This document shows, in pieces, positions 8,601-16,884 of a DNA stretch of 64,000 nucleotides. Positions within the stretch are counted from its first letter, which is position 1. Each line of letters opens with the position of its first letter. This DNA comes from Campylobacter sp. RM16187 (GTDB lineage: Bacteria > Campylobacterota > Campylobacteria > Campylobacterales > Campylobacteraceae). The position numbers and the translations under genes are program-made. The notes under the pieces are model-generated. The model was not told the DNA's origin. It saw nothing but the letters and a program-made list of their open reading frames with translations, and made no database searches. Location of the stretch: assembly GCF_025319965.1 (NCBI RefSeq), contig NZ_CP012549.1:992001-1056000 (forward strand). Direction: 5' to 3'.

Positions 8601-9446
8601 ATGACTAATGTAACCATAAACGGCGCAAATTTTAAAATTCAATCCAAAACTATGGATGAGCTTAGGAGTGAAATTTTTAGCAATAAAGAGCTGTATCAAT
8701 TTTTAAAGAAATTTAGTGCTGAAAATCCGGATATCTTTATACTCAATGGCTTTGCAACCAGTGAAAATTTAGATATAAAAGATGGTGCAAATATTGTGCT
8801 CATAAAACGAGGAGTTATGCCTGAAGCTGGAATTTTACGTTCTATGATAGAGGCTAGAAACACACCTGAACTAAATGACGCGCTCAAACATAGTTGCATT
8901 GGAGTAGCCGGACTTGGTGGACTTGGATCCAACATAGCTATTAGTCTGGCACGCGTAGGGGTTGCTAAGCTTGTACTCGTTGATTTTGACGTGGTTGAAC
9001 CTAGCAACCTAAACCGCCAACATTACTTTATAAAACATATCGGAATGAAAAAAGCTGAAGCTTTAAAAAGTATGATTAGCGAAATTAATCCGTTTGTAAA
9101 TGTAATTACTCATGATATTTTTTTAGATAGCTCAAATGTCGCGGAAATTTTTGCACCATGCTCCATAATCTGCGAGGCTTTTGATAATGTCGCAAGCAAA
9201 ACTATGATAGTAAACGAAGCCGGAGCGAGCTTAAAAGATAAGCAAATTATCGCTGCCTCCGGAATGGCGGGATATCATAGTTCAAATTTAATAAAAACAA
9301 TAAAATTTGCTAAAAATGTTCATATATGTGGCGATCTAAACAACGCCGCCAAAGTAGGACAAGGACTAATGGCACCGCGCGTAGCGATTTGCGCTAACCA
9401 CCAAGCAAACCTTGCAATCCGCCTTATGATGAAGTTAGAAGTATAA
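8601..9446 (+). CDS. thiF: ThiF/MoeB-family adenylyltransferase with N-terminal ThiS-like domain
   Basis: This is an E1-like enzyme that adenylates the C-terminus of a small sulfur-carrier protein, probably ThiS in thiamine synthesis. Residues 1-70 resemble a ubiquitin-fold ThiS domain (VTINGANFKI through ANIVLIKRG), but this part does not end in the GG needed for adenylation. Residues ~97 onward form the catalytic domain with the VAGLGGLGSNIA nucleotide loop, VEPSNLNRQHY and AFDNVASK. The zinc-binding CxxC pairs and C-terminal rhodanese part of MoeB are absent, matching the short ThiF subfamily. It stands 16 bases after aspB with no other thiamine gene beside it, so the partner is inferred. 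Confidence 0.8.
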   Translation: MTNVTINGANFKIQSKTMDELRSEIFSNKELYQFLKKFSAENPDIFILNGFATSENLDIKDGANIVLIKRGVMPEAGILRSMIEARNTPELNDALKHSCIGVAGLGGLGSNIAISLARVGVAKLVLVDFDVVEPSNLNRQHYFIKHIGMKKAEALKSMISEINPFVNVITHDIFLDSSNVAEIFAPCSIICEAFDNVASKTMIVNEAGASLKDKQIIAASGMAGYHSSNLIKTIKFAKNVHICGDLNNAAKVGQGLMAPRVAICANHQANLAIRLMMKLEV

Positions 9447-9485
9447 TAAATTATTTTTTGTATTGTGTAAAAAGGTTTAGTTTTC

Positions 9486-10439
9486 CTATTTTTTAAAAAA
9501 CCTTAATATCTTGGCTTGCATCTTAAAAAATTCGCCAAGCTCTAGTATAGGGTAAGCACCGGCGTATTTTTTACCGCCTTCTATACTTTTTGAGACACCT
9601 CCTCGTGCGGCAATTTGAGCAAAATCACCTACTTTTAGATGCCCTGTAGTGCCGCTTTGTCCGCCCATTACGACGTTTCTGCCTAGCTTACTTGAGCCTG
9701 CAAGACCGGTTTGGGCTACTATGAGGCAGCCTTGTCCTAGCTCGCAGTTATGTCCTATCTGCACGAGGTTATCTATCTTTGTGTGGCGCTTGATGATGGT
9801 TGGCTCAAACACGCCACGATCTATCGTCGTACACGCGCCGATCTCTACAAAATCCTCTAAAATCACATTTCCGTTATGATAAATTTTTATATGCTCACCC
9901 GTTTTTGTGTGCGCGTAGCCGTAGCCGTCCGAGCCTATAACTGCATTTGCGTTTATGTGGCACTCATCGCCGATCACGCAGTCGTTATACACGACTACAT
10001 TTGGATGCAAGATGCAGTTTTTACCGATTTTTACGTTATCACCCAAAAACACTCCCGGCATTAGTACGCTACCCTCGCCCACCGTTACGCCAGAGCCTAT
10101 ATATACGTTTTGCATTACTTTGGCACTAGGTGAAATTTGAGCCTCTTTTGGCGAGCTTGCAAAAAGCTCTTTTGCAAAAAATTTGCTTAAAATCGCAAAT
10201 GCCAAATGAGCGTTTTCCACGACTATCGCGTGCATATTTGCAGGCACAAATTCCTTTAAATTTTCGCCTACTAGTATCGCTCCGGCCTTAGAATTTGCGA
10301 TAAATTTTGCGTTTTTTTCGCCGTCACAATAGCTTAGCTCGCTATTTTTTGCATTAGCAAGCGAATTTAGCGCAGTTATCTCGCGCTCTTCACCTTCAAA
10401 TTTCAGCTCTAAAATCTCATAAATTTCACTTAATTTCAT
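9486..10439 (-). CDS. lpxD: UDP-3-O-acylglucosamine N-acyltransferase
   Basis: LpxD adds the second 3-hydroxyacyl chain in lipid A synthesis. The 317-residue protein has an N-terminal uridine-binding domain (~1-95). It is followed by a left-handed beta-helix of hexapeptide repeats (~100-280) containing NANAVIGSDGYGYA and LVQIGHNCELGQGCLIVAQ-type turns with the catalytic His, and a C-terminal helix. The start is ATG at 10439 (MKLSEIYEI). A longer frame to 10469 reads into ilvN and is rejected. Its ATG overlaps the ilvN stop, placing it third in an ilvB-ilvN-lpxD unit. Confidence 0.94.
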   Translation of the reverse strand: MKLSEIYEILELKFEGEEREITALNSLANAKNSELSYCDGEKNAKFIANSKAGAILVGENLKEFVPANMHAIVVENAHLAFAILSKFFAKELFASSPKEAQISPSAKVMQNVYIGSGVTVGEGSVLMPGVFLGDNVKIGKNCILHPNVVVYNDCVIGDECHINANAVIGSDGYGYAHTKTGEHIKIYHNGNVILEDFVEIGACTTIDRGVFEPTIIKRHTKIDNLVQIGHNCELGQGCLIVAQTGLAGSSKLGRNVVMGGQSGTTGHLKVGDFAQIAARGGVSKSIEGGKKYAGAYPILELGEFFKMQAKILRFFKK

Positions 10440-10906
10440 CACATATCCATAAGTACCGACCCACCGCAAACGATGTCGATCGGATTGTATTTTTTGATGG
10501 CTTTTAAGAAATTTTTCACTCTAATCGTATCGTCAGCCACCATAACAACGATAAAATTTTCATTTGTATTTGCAACTATGCCGTTATAAGCCTTAAGTAT
10601 CGCGTCAAGTCCGCCGAAATTTTCACTTAGCGGAATTTTTACAAGCGCCATTTCTTTCTCGACAAATTCGCCCGTTTCTATAACCTTATAAGTAGGTATG
10701 AGCTTGTGAAGCTGTTTTACGATCTGCTCTAGCACCTTCTCATCGCCCACCGTTACGATACTAAGGCGAGATAAATTTGTCTCAGGTATCGGCGCAACGG
10801 TAAGAGTGTCGATATTATACCCACGCCCTGCAAAAAGCCCGGAAATGCGCGAAAGCACGCCGTGTTCGTTAAGAACGATGACTGAAATTACTCTTCTTAT
10901 ACTCAT
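10439..10906 (-). CDS. ilvN: Acetolactate synthase small (regulatory) subunit
   Basis: IlvN is the regulatory subunit of acetohydroxyacid synthase and mediates valine feedback. The ~155-residue protein has an N-terminal ACT domain (RRVISVIVLNEHGVLSRISGLF, shown in part: LNEHGVLSRISGLFAGRGYN) and the conserved C-terminal ACT-like half. ATG at 10906 is chosen because AAGGA lies 6 bases before it. The in-frame ATG at 10912 would directly abut that site. It overlaps lpxD at its 3' end and follows ilvB almost without a gap. Confidence 0.94.
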   Translation of the reverse strand: MSIRRVISVIVLNEHGVLSRISGLFAGRGYNIDTLTVAPIPETNLSRLSIVTVGDEKVLEQIVKQLHKLIPTYKVIETGEFVEKEMALVKIPLSENFGGLDAILKAYNGIVANTNENFIVVMVADDTIRVKNFLKAIKKYNPIDIVCGGSVLMDM

Positions 10907-10908
10907 CT

Positions 10909-12600
10909 TCATTCCTTGCTTTTTAATATCATATTATATATTGCAGCCCCCGCAGGCACCATAGGAAGCACATCTTCAAAGCGATCGACTCTAACGTCAA
11001 GCATAGCCACCTTGCCAAGCTTTATCGCTTCTTTTAGTGCCTTTCTAAACTCATCTTTGGTGTGGCAGACAAACCCTACTCCGCCAAAGCCCTCTACGAT
11101 CTTTACGAAGTCAGGTTGCATGCTAAGATCGGTTGAAGAGTAGCGCTTCTCGTAAAAAAACGTCTGCCACTGGCGCACCATGCCCAAAAAGTTGTTATTT
11201 AGGATGATGTTTATCACCGCGATACCGTTTTCCGCTGCGGTCATTAGCTCTTGGATGTTCATTAGAATCGATCCGTCGCCCGTAAAATTTATGACCGTTT
11301 TTTTAGGATCTGCGCACTTTGAGCCAATCGCCGCAGGCAAGCCATATCCCATCGTGCCAAGCCCGCCGCTGGTTATAAGCTGTCTTGGTCGCGAAAACGG
11401 ATAAAACTGCGCCGCCCACATCTGGTGCTGACCTACGTCGGTTGATATTATCGTATCATCGCCCGCTATCTTGGCAGTCTCTTCTATAACCCACTGCGGC
11501 TTTAAAATTTCATCGCTATCGCTGTATGCAAGCGGATTTAGCTTGTCGTAGCGAGAGAGGATATCTTTCCAGTCTTTGATGTTTTCAGGATTTACTTCGA
11601 CCTTTTCTATGAGCTCTTCAAGGACGAAATTTAGATCACCGACTATAGGAAAATGTGCGTTTACTATCTTGGAGATCGAGCTTGGATCGATATCCACGTG
11701 AATTATCTTTGCGTATCTTGCAAATTCGCTTAACTTGCCCGTTATCCTATCGTCAAACCTCGCTCCAAGTGCGATAAGTAGGTCAGTCTCACTAAGCGCC
11801 ATATTTGCAGCATAGCTTCCGTGCATACCTGCCATCGCAAGTAAATTTTCATCATCATGAGCCAAAACTCCAAGCCCCATTAGAGTCTCTATCGCAGGAA
11901 TTCCAGTCTTCTTAGCAAATTTTCTTACAAGCTCGCTAGCGTTTGACGCTATCACTCCGCCGCCTAGATAAAGTAGCGGTCTTTTTGCCGCCGATATCGC
12001 TTCGGCAGCCTTTTTGATCTGCTTTGCGTTGCCTTTATATGTAGGCTTATAGGTTAGCATTTTTATCTCTTGAGGATAATCAAAATCACCAATTGCCGCC
12101 GTTATATCCTTCGGTATATCCACATGCACAGGACCGGGGCGACCTGAGCGAGCGATGTAAAACGCCTCTTTTAAGATTCTTGGAAGCTCTTTGATGCTAT
12201 TTACTAAGTAGTTGTGTTTCACACAGGGGCGAGAAATTCCCACCGCGTCGATCTCCTGAAAGGCATCGGTGCCTATGAGCGAGCTTGCAACCTGACCGCT
12301 TATAAGCACGATAGGAATGCTATCAGAATACGCTGTAGCAAGCCCTGTAACGGCATTTGTAAATCCGGGACCACTCGTTACGAAAGCCACTCCGACCTTA
12401 CCGCTTGCTCTTGCATAGCCGTCAGCCGCATGAACTGCAGCTTGCTCGTGGCGCACTAAAATATGCTTGAAATACTTTTGCTTGTAAGTTTCATCATAGA
12501 TGTTAAGCGCCGCACCGCCAGGGTAGCCAAAAACTATCTCAACGCCCTCTTTATGCAAGGCTTCGCTGATCATCTGCGAGCCGGAAATTGCCTTTATCAT
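10909..12600 (-). CDS. ilvB: Acetolactate synthase large (catalytic) subunit
   Basis: This ThDP enzyme condenses pyruvate to 2-acetolactate (or with 2-oxobutyrate) in branched-chain amino acid synthesis. The 563-residue protein has the three expected domains. The N-terminal Pyr domain carries the catalytic Glu in VRHEQAAVHAADGYARA near residue 50. The middle domain is FAD-like with LGGGVI and GARFDDRITGKL. The C-terminal domain holds the ThDP motif NFTGDGSILMNIQEL through NNNFLGMVRQWQ. It is first in the ilvB-ilvN-lpxD unit, and an inverted repeat surrounds its probable promoter. Confidence 0.95.
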   Translation of the reverse strand: MIKAISGSQMISEALHKEGVEIVFGYPGGAALNIYDETYKQKYFKHILVRHEQAAVHAADGYARASGKVGVAFVTSGPGFTNAVTGLATAYSDSIPIVLISGQVASSLIGTDAFQEIDAVGISRPCVKHNYLVNSIKELPRILKEAFYIARSGRPGPVHVDIPKDITAAIGDFDYPQEIKMLTYKPTYKGNAKQIKKAAEAISAAKRPLLYLGGGVIASNASELVRKFAKKTGIPAIETLMGLGVLAHDDENLLAMAGMHGSYAANMALSETDLLIALGARFDDRITGKLSEFARYAKIIHVDIDPSSISKIVNAHFPIVGDLNFVLEELIEKVEVNPENIKDWKDILSRYDKLNPLAYSDSDEILKPQWVIEETAKIAGDDTIISTDVGQHQMWAAQFYPFSRPRQLITSGGLGTMGYGLPAAIGSKCADPKKTVINFTGDGSILMNIQELMTAAENGIAVINIILNNNFLGMVRQWQTFFYEKRYSSTDLSMQPDFVKIVEGFGGVGFVCHTKDEFRKALKEAIKLGKVAMLDVRVDRFEDVLPMVPAGAAIYNMILKSKE

Positions 12601-12604
12601 AACA

Positions 12605-12657
12605 ACGCCTTTTTTGAATTTGTTTAAATTATAAGCTTTATAGCTTTAAAAAGGCGT
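12605..12657 (-). promoter_or_regulatory. Probable ilvB promoter flanked by an inverted repeat
   Basis: Read on the minus strand, TATAAT lies at 12633-12628, about 28 bases before the ilvB ATG. Perfect 10-base arms ACGCCTTTTT (12605-12614) and AAAAAGGCGT (12648-12657) flank it. The outer arm covers where a -35 would be and the inner arm covers the 5' leader just before the ribosome site. The arrangement resembles an operator for a dimeric regulator; the regulator is unknown. Confidence 0.5.
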
Positions 12658-12845
12658 AAAATGAAATTTGGATTTTAAATTTTAACCCTCGTTTTGTTAC
12701 GATATTGCAAGGGGTTTATGAGAATTTGGATAAATTTATCTGTTTGCGGTTGGTTGTTTTAAATTTTATGATTTTAGAGCAAATTTATATTTTGAGCAGA
12801 ACCTGCATAGTTTAATTTAAATTTTAAAGCCTGCCCGTTGAACGC

Positions 12846-12867
12846 ACTCGGTCTAGCATGACCGAGT
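12846..12867 (-). terminator. flgH: Hairpin downstream of flgH
   Basis: ACTCGGTC and GACCGAGT form a perfect 8-bp GC-containing stem with loop TAGCAT, 38 bases past the flgH stop. No strong U-run follows on the minus strand, so termination is plausible but not assured. Confidence 0.45.
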
Positions 12868-12904
12868 ATAATAGCCAAAAATAAATTTTAGCCAAACCAA
12901 GCGA

Positions 12905-13609
12905 TCAAAAAGGCCAGATAGCCTCCATAAGCTTCGTTCCCCACGGCTTTCTGGTTGATTTATCCACATCGCCTTCGGTTTTATATAAAATTTTTGCATC
13001 AGCGATATATTTTGAGTCTATTTCGTTTGAATTTGATATATCATAAGGTCTTATGACGCCGCTTAGCTGCACGATCTGCTTTTCGCCGTTTAGCAGCAGT
13101 TCACGAGAGCCTTCAATGAAGTAGTTGCCGTTTTCAAGCACTTTGATAATGCGCGCTGAAATTGTCGTTTTAAAGCTCTCTGTGCGAGAATTTGAAGCTC
13201 CTCCGCTAAATTCGTTTTTAGTGCCTGCTTTAAAGCCAATATCGCCAAATTTATTTAGCTGATCCGCGACATGAGAAAGAGGCGCGGAGCCTGCAGTAAA
13301 CACACCTCCGCCAAGTCCTATCGTGCTATCTTTGTTTGTATTTCGCTTGCCCGTTGAGCTTTGATTTGCGCTTTCGCTTATGACGACTGTGACGATGTCA
13401 TTTACGTTCATAGCCTTTCTATCAGAAAATAAAGGATTATCCCCTCTTCCAAACAAGCTTCCCGGATTTGGCTGGTTATTTACGTGCTTTGCAGGCAGTT
13501 GCTCGACGTAAACGGGCGGTTTCATGTCGATTTTAGGATCGGCACTTGGCACACATCCGCTAAAAATCGCGCCTATGAAAACAAGAGATAGATAAAATTT
13601 GGCATTCAT
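12905..13609 (-). CDS. flgH: Flagellar L-ring protein FlgH
   Basis: FlgH is the outer-membrane lipoprotein that forms the L-ring bushing of the flagellar basal body. The 234-residue precursor has a type II signal with lipobox FSGC, so Cys19 would be lipidated. Family motifs include GSLFGRGDNPLFSDRKAMNVNDIVTV (in part: LFSDRKAMNVNDIVTV), the Ser/Asn-rich middle segment and GEKQIVQLSGVIRPYDIS. It stands alone, divergent from pta, behind a sigma-54 promoter. Confidence 0.95.
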   Translation of the reverse strand: MNAKFYLSLVFIGAIFSGCVPSADPKIDMKPPVYVEQLPAKHVNNQPNPGSLFGRGDNPLFSDRKAMNVNDIVTVVISESANQSSTGKRNTNKDSTIGLGGGVFTAGSAPLSHVADQLNKFGDIGFKAGTKNEFSGGASNSRTESFKTTISARIIKVLENGNYFIEGSRELLLNGEKQIVQLSGVIRPYDISNSNEIDSKYIADAKILYKTEGDVDKSTRKPWGTKLMEAIWPF

Positions 13610-13648
13610 AAAAATTTACCTTAATCTGAATATTTATGATAAAATTAA

Positions 13649-13663
13649 GCAATTAAAGTTCCA
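13649..13663 (-). promoter_or_regulatory. flgH: Sigma-54 (RpoN) promoter of flgH
   Basis: On the minus strand the sequence is TGGAACTTTAATTGC, with GG and GC separated by exactly 10 bases and the flanking TGGAAC...TTGC consensus complete. It ends about 40 bases before the flgH ATG. Class II flagellar genes are RpoN-dependent in Campylobacter, and rpoN itself is encoded at 48968-50212. Confidence 0.88.
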
Positions 13664-13683
13664 CATATCACCAAGGAGATGGG

Positions 13684-15066
13684 ATGCAGTCCAAAGGAAT
13701 TTATCTAATAACCGCTAATTTCTCAAAAATTTACGAAATTATATCAGCAAAATTTAAAAATGTGACCGTTTTTGAGCCCATCGGCGGATTTGTATGCACG
13801 AAAGAGGCGGCTGTCGCATTTGAAAACGGCAATGAAAAAGAGCTTATCAAAAGCATCATAAAAGAATTTAACAGGCTACAAAAAAAATATGATTTAGTAG
13901 TCGTTAGAGCCTTTGAAGCCTTTTCTAATCTCGGCAAATTTGAGCTAAATTTGATGCTTGCCAGACATCTTAACACTCCCGTTTTTAGCGAAAAAAATTT
14001 AAAAGCTCTAAATATCAACTCAAATTTAGTGATAAGCTCGGATTTAGATGAGGTTTTAAATGCAAATCAAAGCATAATGACGCCTTTTAGATTTGAAAAT
14101 TTGCTTATAGAAACGGCAAGCAAAGACAAAAAAATGGTCGTTTTGCCCGAGAGTAACGATGAGAGAATTCTAAAGGCTAGCGAGCTTTTAATGCAAACCA
14201 AAGCCGTAAATTTAACCCTTCTTGGAGACGAAACCGCCGTAAAAAGCAGAGCTGATGAACTCGGTATAAATTTAAGCGGAGTGAAATTTATAAATTTAGA
14301 AAAAAACGTATTTCAAGAGAGCTTTGCCAAGGAGCTTTACGAGCTTAGAAAACACAAGGGCTTAACGCTTGAAAAAGCAAAAGAGCTGATCTTAGATAAA
14401 ACCTACTTTGGCACCATGATGGTGCAAACAGGACTTGCCGACGCCATGGTAAGCGGAGCCAGCACAAATACCGCAGATACCGTTAGACCGGCATTTCAGA
14501 TAATAAAAACAACTCCCGATAGCCCATTGGTATCAAGCTCTTTTATCATGTGTATGGGCGAGGAAATTTTGATATATGCAGATTGCGCCGTAATACCAAA
14601 TCCAGACGCTAACGCACTAGCTCATATAGCAATCTCATCCGCTAAAACCGCAATCGAATTTGGAATAGAACCTAGAGTCGCCCTACTCTCATACTCTACA
14701 GGAAATAGCAGTGAAGGAAGCGACACAGATCTTGCAAAAGAGGCAAAAAAGATTATTAACGAGCTTGAACCAGAGCTTAAAGTCGAAGGGCCGATACAAT
14801 ATGATGCCGCAATAGATCTTGGAGTGGCTAGAAAAAAGATACCAAATAGTGATGTGGCAGGACGTGCTAATGTATTTGTATTTCCAAATTTAAATTCAGG
14901 CAATATAGGCTACAAAATAGCTCAAAGAAGCGGTCATTGCATAGCCATAGGACCGATTTTGCAAGGATTAAAAAAACCTGTAAATGACCTAAGTAGAGGA
15001 TGCCTGGTAGATGATATCATAAATACAGTTTTAATAACAGCAATACAAGCAGGAGAGAAAAAGTGA
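13684..15066 (+). CDS. pta: Phosphate acetyltransferase
   Basis: Pta interconverts acetyl-CoA and acetyl phosphate. The 460-residue protein has a reduced N-terminal domain (~1-140) and the catalytic PTA domain (~145-455). The catalytic domain is marked by [36 protein letters not shown] and the [13 protein letters not shown] block. It is much shorter than enterobacterial Pta (about 700 residues). AAGGAG lies 7 bases before ATG at 13684. It overlaps ackA by 4 bases, forming the usual acetate node operon. Confidence 0.95.
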   Translation: MQSKGIYLITANFSKIYEIISAKFKNVTVFEPIGGFVCTKEAAVAFENGNEKELIKSIIKEFNRLQKKYDLVVVRAFEAFSNLGKFELNLMLARHLNTPVFSEKNLKALNINSNLVISSDLDEVLNANQSIMTPFRFENLLIETASKDKKMVVLPESNDERILKASELLMQTKAVNLTLLGDETAVKSRADELGINLSGVKFINLEKNVFQESFAKELYELRKHKGLTLEKAKELILDKTYFGTMMVQTGLADAMVSGASTNTADTVRPAFQIIKTTPDSPLVSSSFIMCMGEEILIYADCAVIPNPDANALAHIAISSAKTAIEFGIEPRVALLSYSTGNSSEGSDTDLAKEAKKIINELEPELKVEGPIQYDAAIDLGVARKKIPNSDVAGRANVFVFPNLNSGNIGYKIAQRSGHCIAIGPILQGLKKPVNDLSRGCLVDDIINTVLITAIQAGEKK

Positions 15067-16259
15067 AAATTTTAGTATTAAATTCAGGTAGCTCATCCAT
15101 AAAATTTCAACTTTTTAATATGAAAGACAATCATGTCATAGCAAGCGGACTTATAGAAAAAATCGGAGAAAGCAACTCTTACGCCAAGTTAAAAGATATA
15201 GCTAAAGATATAATTTATGAGAAAAATTTGGCTATAAAAGATCACCACGAAGGGCTTGAAGTGATGACAAGTCTTTTTGTGGCGTCAAATATACTGCACG
15301 ATTTAAGCGAGCTTGACGGAATCGGACACAGAATAGTACATGGCGGAGAGAGTTTTACCGAGTCTGCTTTAGTGAATAATGAGGTCATCGCTAAAATAGA
15401 ACAAAACTCAATACTCGCCCCGCTTCATAACCCTGGTCACTTAGCCGGCATAAGAAATGCGATGCAAGAGAGCGGAGAAAAAGTGCCTCACGTAGTCGTA
15501 TTTGATACCGTTTTTCATCAGACAATGCCAGAATATGCCTATAGATATGCTCTACCTTACGAACTTTGCAAGCGATTGCACATACGCAGATATGGCTTTC
15601 ACGGTACATCTCATCACTACGTTACAAAAACCGCGGCAAAAATGCTTGGTATAGAGTATGAGAAATTTAACGCCATCTCGCTTCACCTTGGCAACGGCGC
15701 TTCGGTTTGTGCGGTCAGTAACGGCAAAAGTGTCGATACTTCGATGGGTCTTAGCCCACTTGAAGGGCTTATAATGGGCACAAGAAGCGGCGATATGGAT
15801 CCTGCTATAATAACTTATCTGCTAAATTTGGGCGAGCTAAAGGCTGATGAGATCGATGCCTTTTTAAACAAAAAGAGCGGGCTACTTGGAATTTGCGGCT
15901 CAAACGATATGAGAGAGGTAGTAGCCAAGATGGAGCATGACGAAAGAGCGCACCTAGCCTTTGAGATGTTTTGCTACCGTATCAAAAAATATATCGGAGC
16001 TTACTATGCTGTGCTTGGGCGCGTTGATGCGCTTATCTTTACAGGTGGTATCGGCGAAAATGCACCATATAGCAGAGAGAAAATTTGTGGCGATTTAGCG
16101 CATCTTGGCATAAACATAGATCATAAATTAAATTTCGCCAAAGCAAGCGGAGCTAGATGTATAGACGCTGACAAAGCTTCTATAAAAACTTTAATCATTC
16201 CTACAAACGAAGAGCTTGAGATAGCACTTGAAACAAAAAGGGTGATAGAAAACAATTAA
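15063..16259 (+). CDS. ackA: Acetate kinase
   Basis: AckA transfers phosphate between acetyl phosphate and ADP, yielding ATP and acetate. The 398-residue ASKHA protein starts with [14 protein letters not shown] (phosphate-1 loop). It carries GHRIVHGGE near residue 85, [11 protein letters not shown]-type [12 protein letters not shown] near 180, [12 protein letters not shown] near 205 and [14 protein letters not shown] near 325. It starts with GTG at 15063 in the last codons of pta, implying translational coupling. Confidence 0.96.
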   Translation: MKILVLNSGSSSIKFQLFNMKDNHVIASGLIEKIGESNSYAKLKDIAKDIIYEKNLAIKDHHEGLEVMTSLFVASNILHDLSELDGIGHRIVHGGESFTESALVNNEVIAKIEQNSILAPLHNPGHLAGIRNAMQESGEKVPHVVVFDTVFHQTMPEYAYRYALPYELCKRLHIRRYGFHGTSHHYVTKTAAKMLGIEYEKFNAISLHLGNGASVCAVSNGKSVDTSMGLSPLEGLIMGTRSGDMDPAIITYLLNLGELKADEIDAFLNKKSGLLGICGSNDMREVVAKMEHDERAHLAFEMFCYRIKKYIGAYYAVLGRVDALIFTGGIGENAPYSREKICGDLAHLGINIDHKLNFAKASGARCIDADKASIKTLIIPTNEELEIALETKRVIENN

Positions 16260-16303
16260 AATACGTAATTATGACACAATAAATCTAAATTTAAGAGAAC
16301 TAA

Positions 16304-16732
16304 ATGAATAAAATCACTTGCGTTTGTCTGGGAACAAGAAATATGAAGAAGGCTCTGGAGTTTTACAGGGACAAATTAGGATTTAAAACTAACTGCAAAG
16401 AGAGTAATCCAAATGTTGTATTTTTCGATACTTTTGGAACAAAATTTGAGTTATTCCCACTTGAATTGCTAAGCAAGGACATTAATGAATCCAGCCCGCC
16501 GACAGGTAGCGGTTTTGCGGGAATTACGCTTGCTTATAATGTAAAGAGCAAAAAAGAGGTAGATGAGGTTATTGAGCTAGTAAGAAAGGCGGGAGGAGTA
16601 ATCGTAAAAGAGCCGCAAGATGTCTTTTGGGGCGGATATCATGCCTATTTTACAGATTTGGACGGCTATTACTGGGAAGTGGTGTGGAGTCCTGATTTTA
16701 AATACGATGAAAACGGATTATTAAAATTTTAG
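16304..16732 (+). CDS. VOC-fold (glyoxalase/bleomycin resistance-like) protein
   Basis: A 142-residue protein of the vicinal-oxygen-chelate superfamily. It has two beta-alpha-beta-beta-beta modules: N-terminal ITCVCLGTRNMKKALEFYRDKLGF and C-terminal WGGYHAYFTDLDGYYWEVVW, the typical ending. Candidate metal ligands include Glu in FELFPLE and the final Glu of WEVVW. No substrate can be named. It follows ackA by 44 bases with its own AGAGAA-type ribosome site and may be read from the same transcript. Confidence 0.82.
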   Translation: MNKITCVCLGTRNMKKALEFYRDKLGFKTNCKESNPNVVFFDTFGTKFELFPLELLSKDINESSPPTGSGFAGITLAYNVKSKKEVDEVIELVRKAGGVIVKEPQDVFWGGYHAYFTDLDGYYWEVVWSPDFKYDENGLLKF

Positions 16733-16847
16733 TAAAGATAGAAAATATCATCTCAAAACACAATCTCATTTTATTGTTTCGCAAACTAATACAAGATGAT
16801 TCCTATTTGGTTGTTAAAAGAGGTATTTTACTATTATTTAAGAAATT

Positions 16848-16872
16848 TAGGCTAGCCAAGATAGCTAGCCTA
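16848..16872 (-). terminator. Hairpin terminator after the molybdopterin reductase operon
   Basis: TAGGCTAGC and GCTAGCCTA form a perfect 9-bp stem with loop CAAGATA, 13 bases beyond the stop of the minus-strand operon. It also lies between convergent genes, so it may act on both strands. Only a short AAATTT follows on the minus strand. Confidence 0.6.
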
Positions 16873-16884
16873 GCGCCTAAAAGG

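Larger units (their letters stand above)
12601..12904. other. 304-base non-coding region between ilvB and flgH
   Basis: No credible ORF or RNA gene was found. The ilvB-proximal 60 bases hold the promoter/inverted repeat. The flgH-proximal end holds a hairpin. The middle is AT-rich with scattered AAATTT motifs common throughout the window. Confidence 0.6.
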
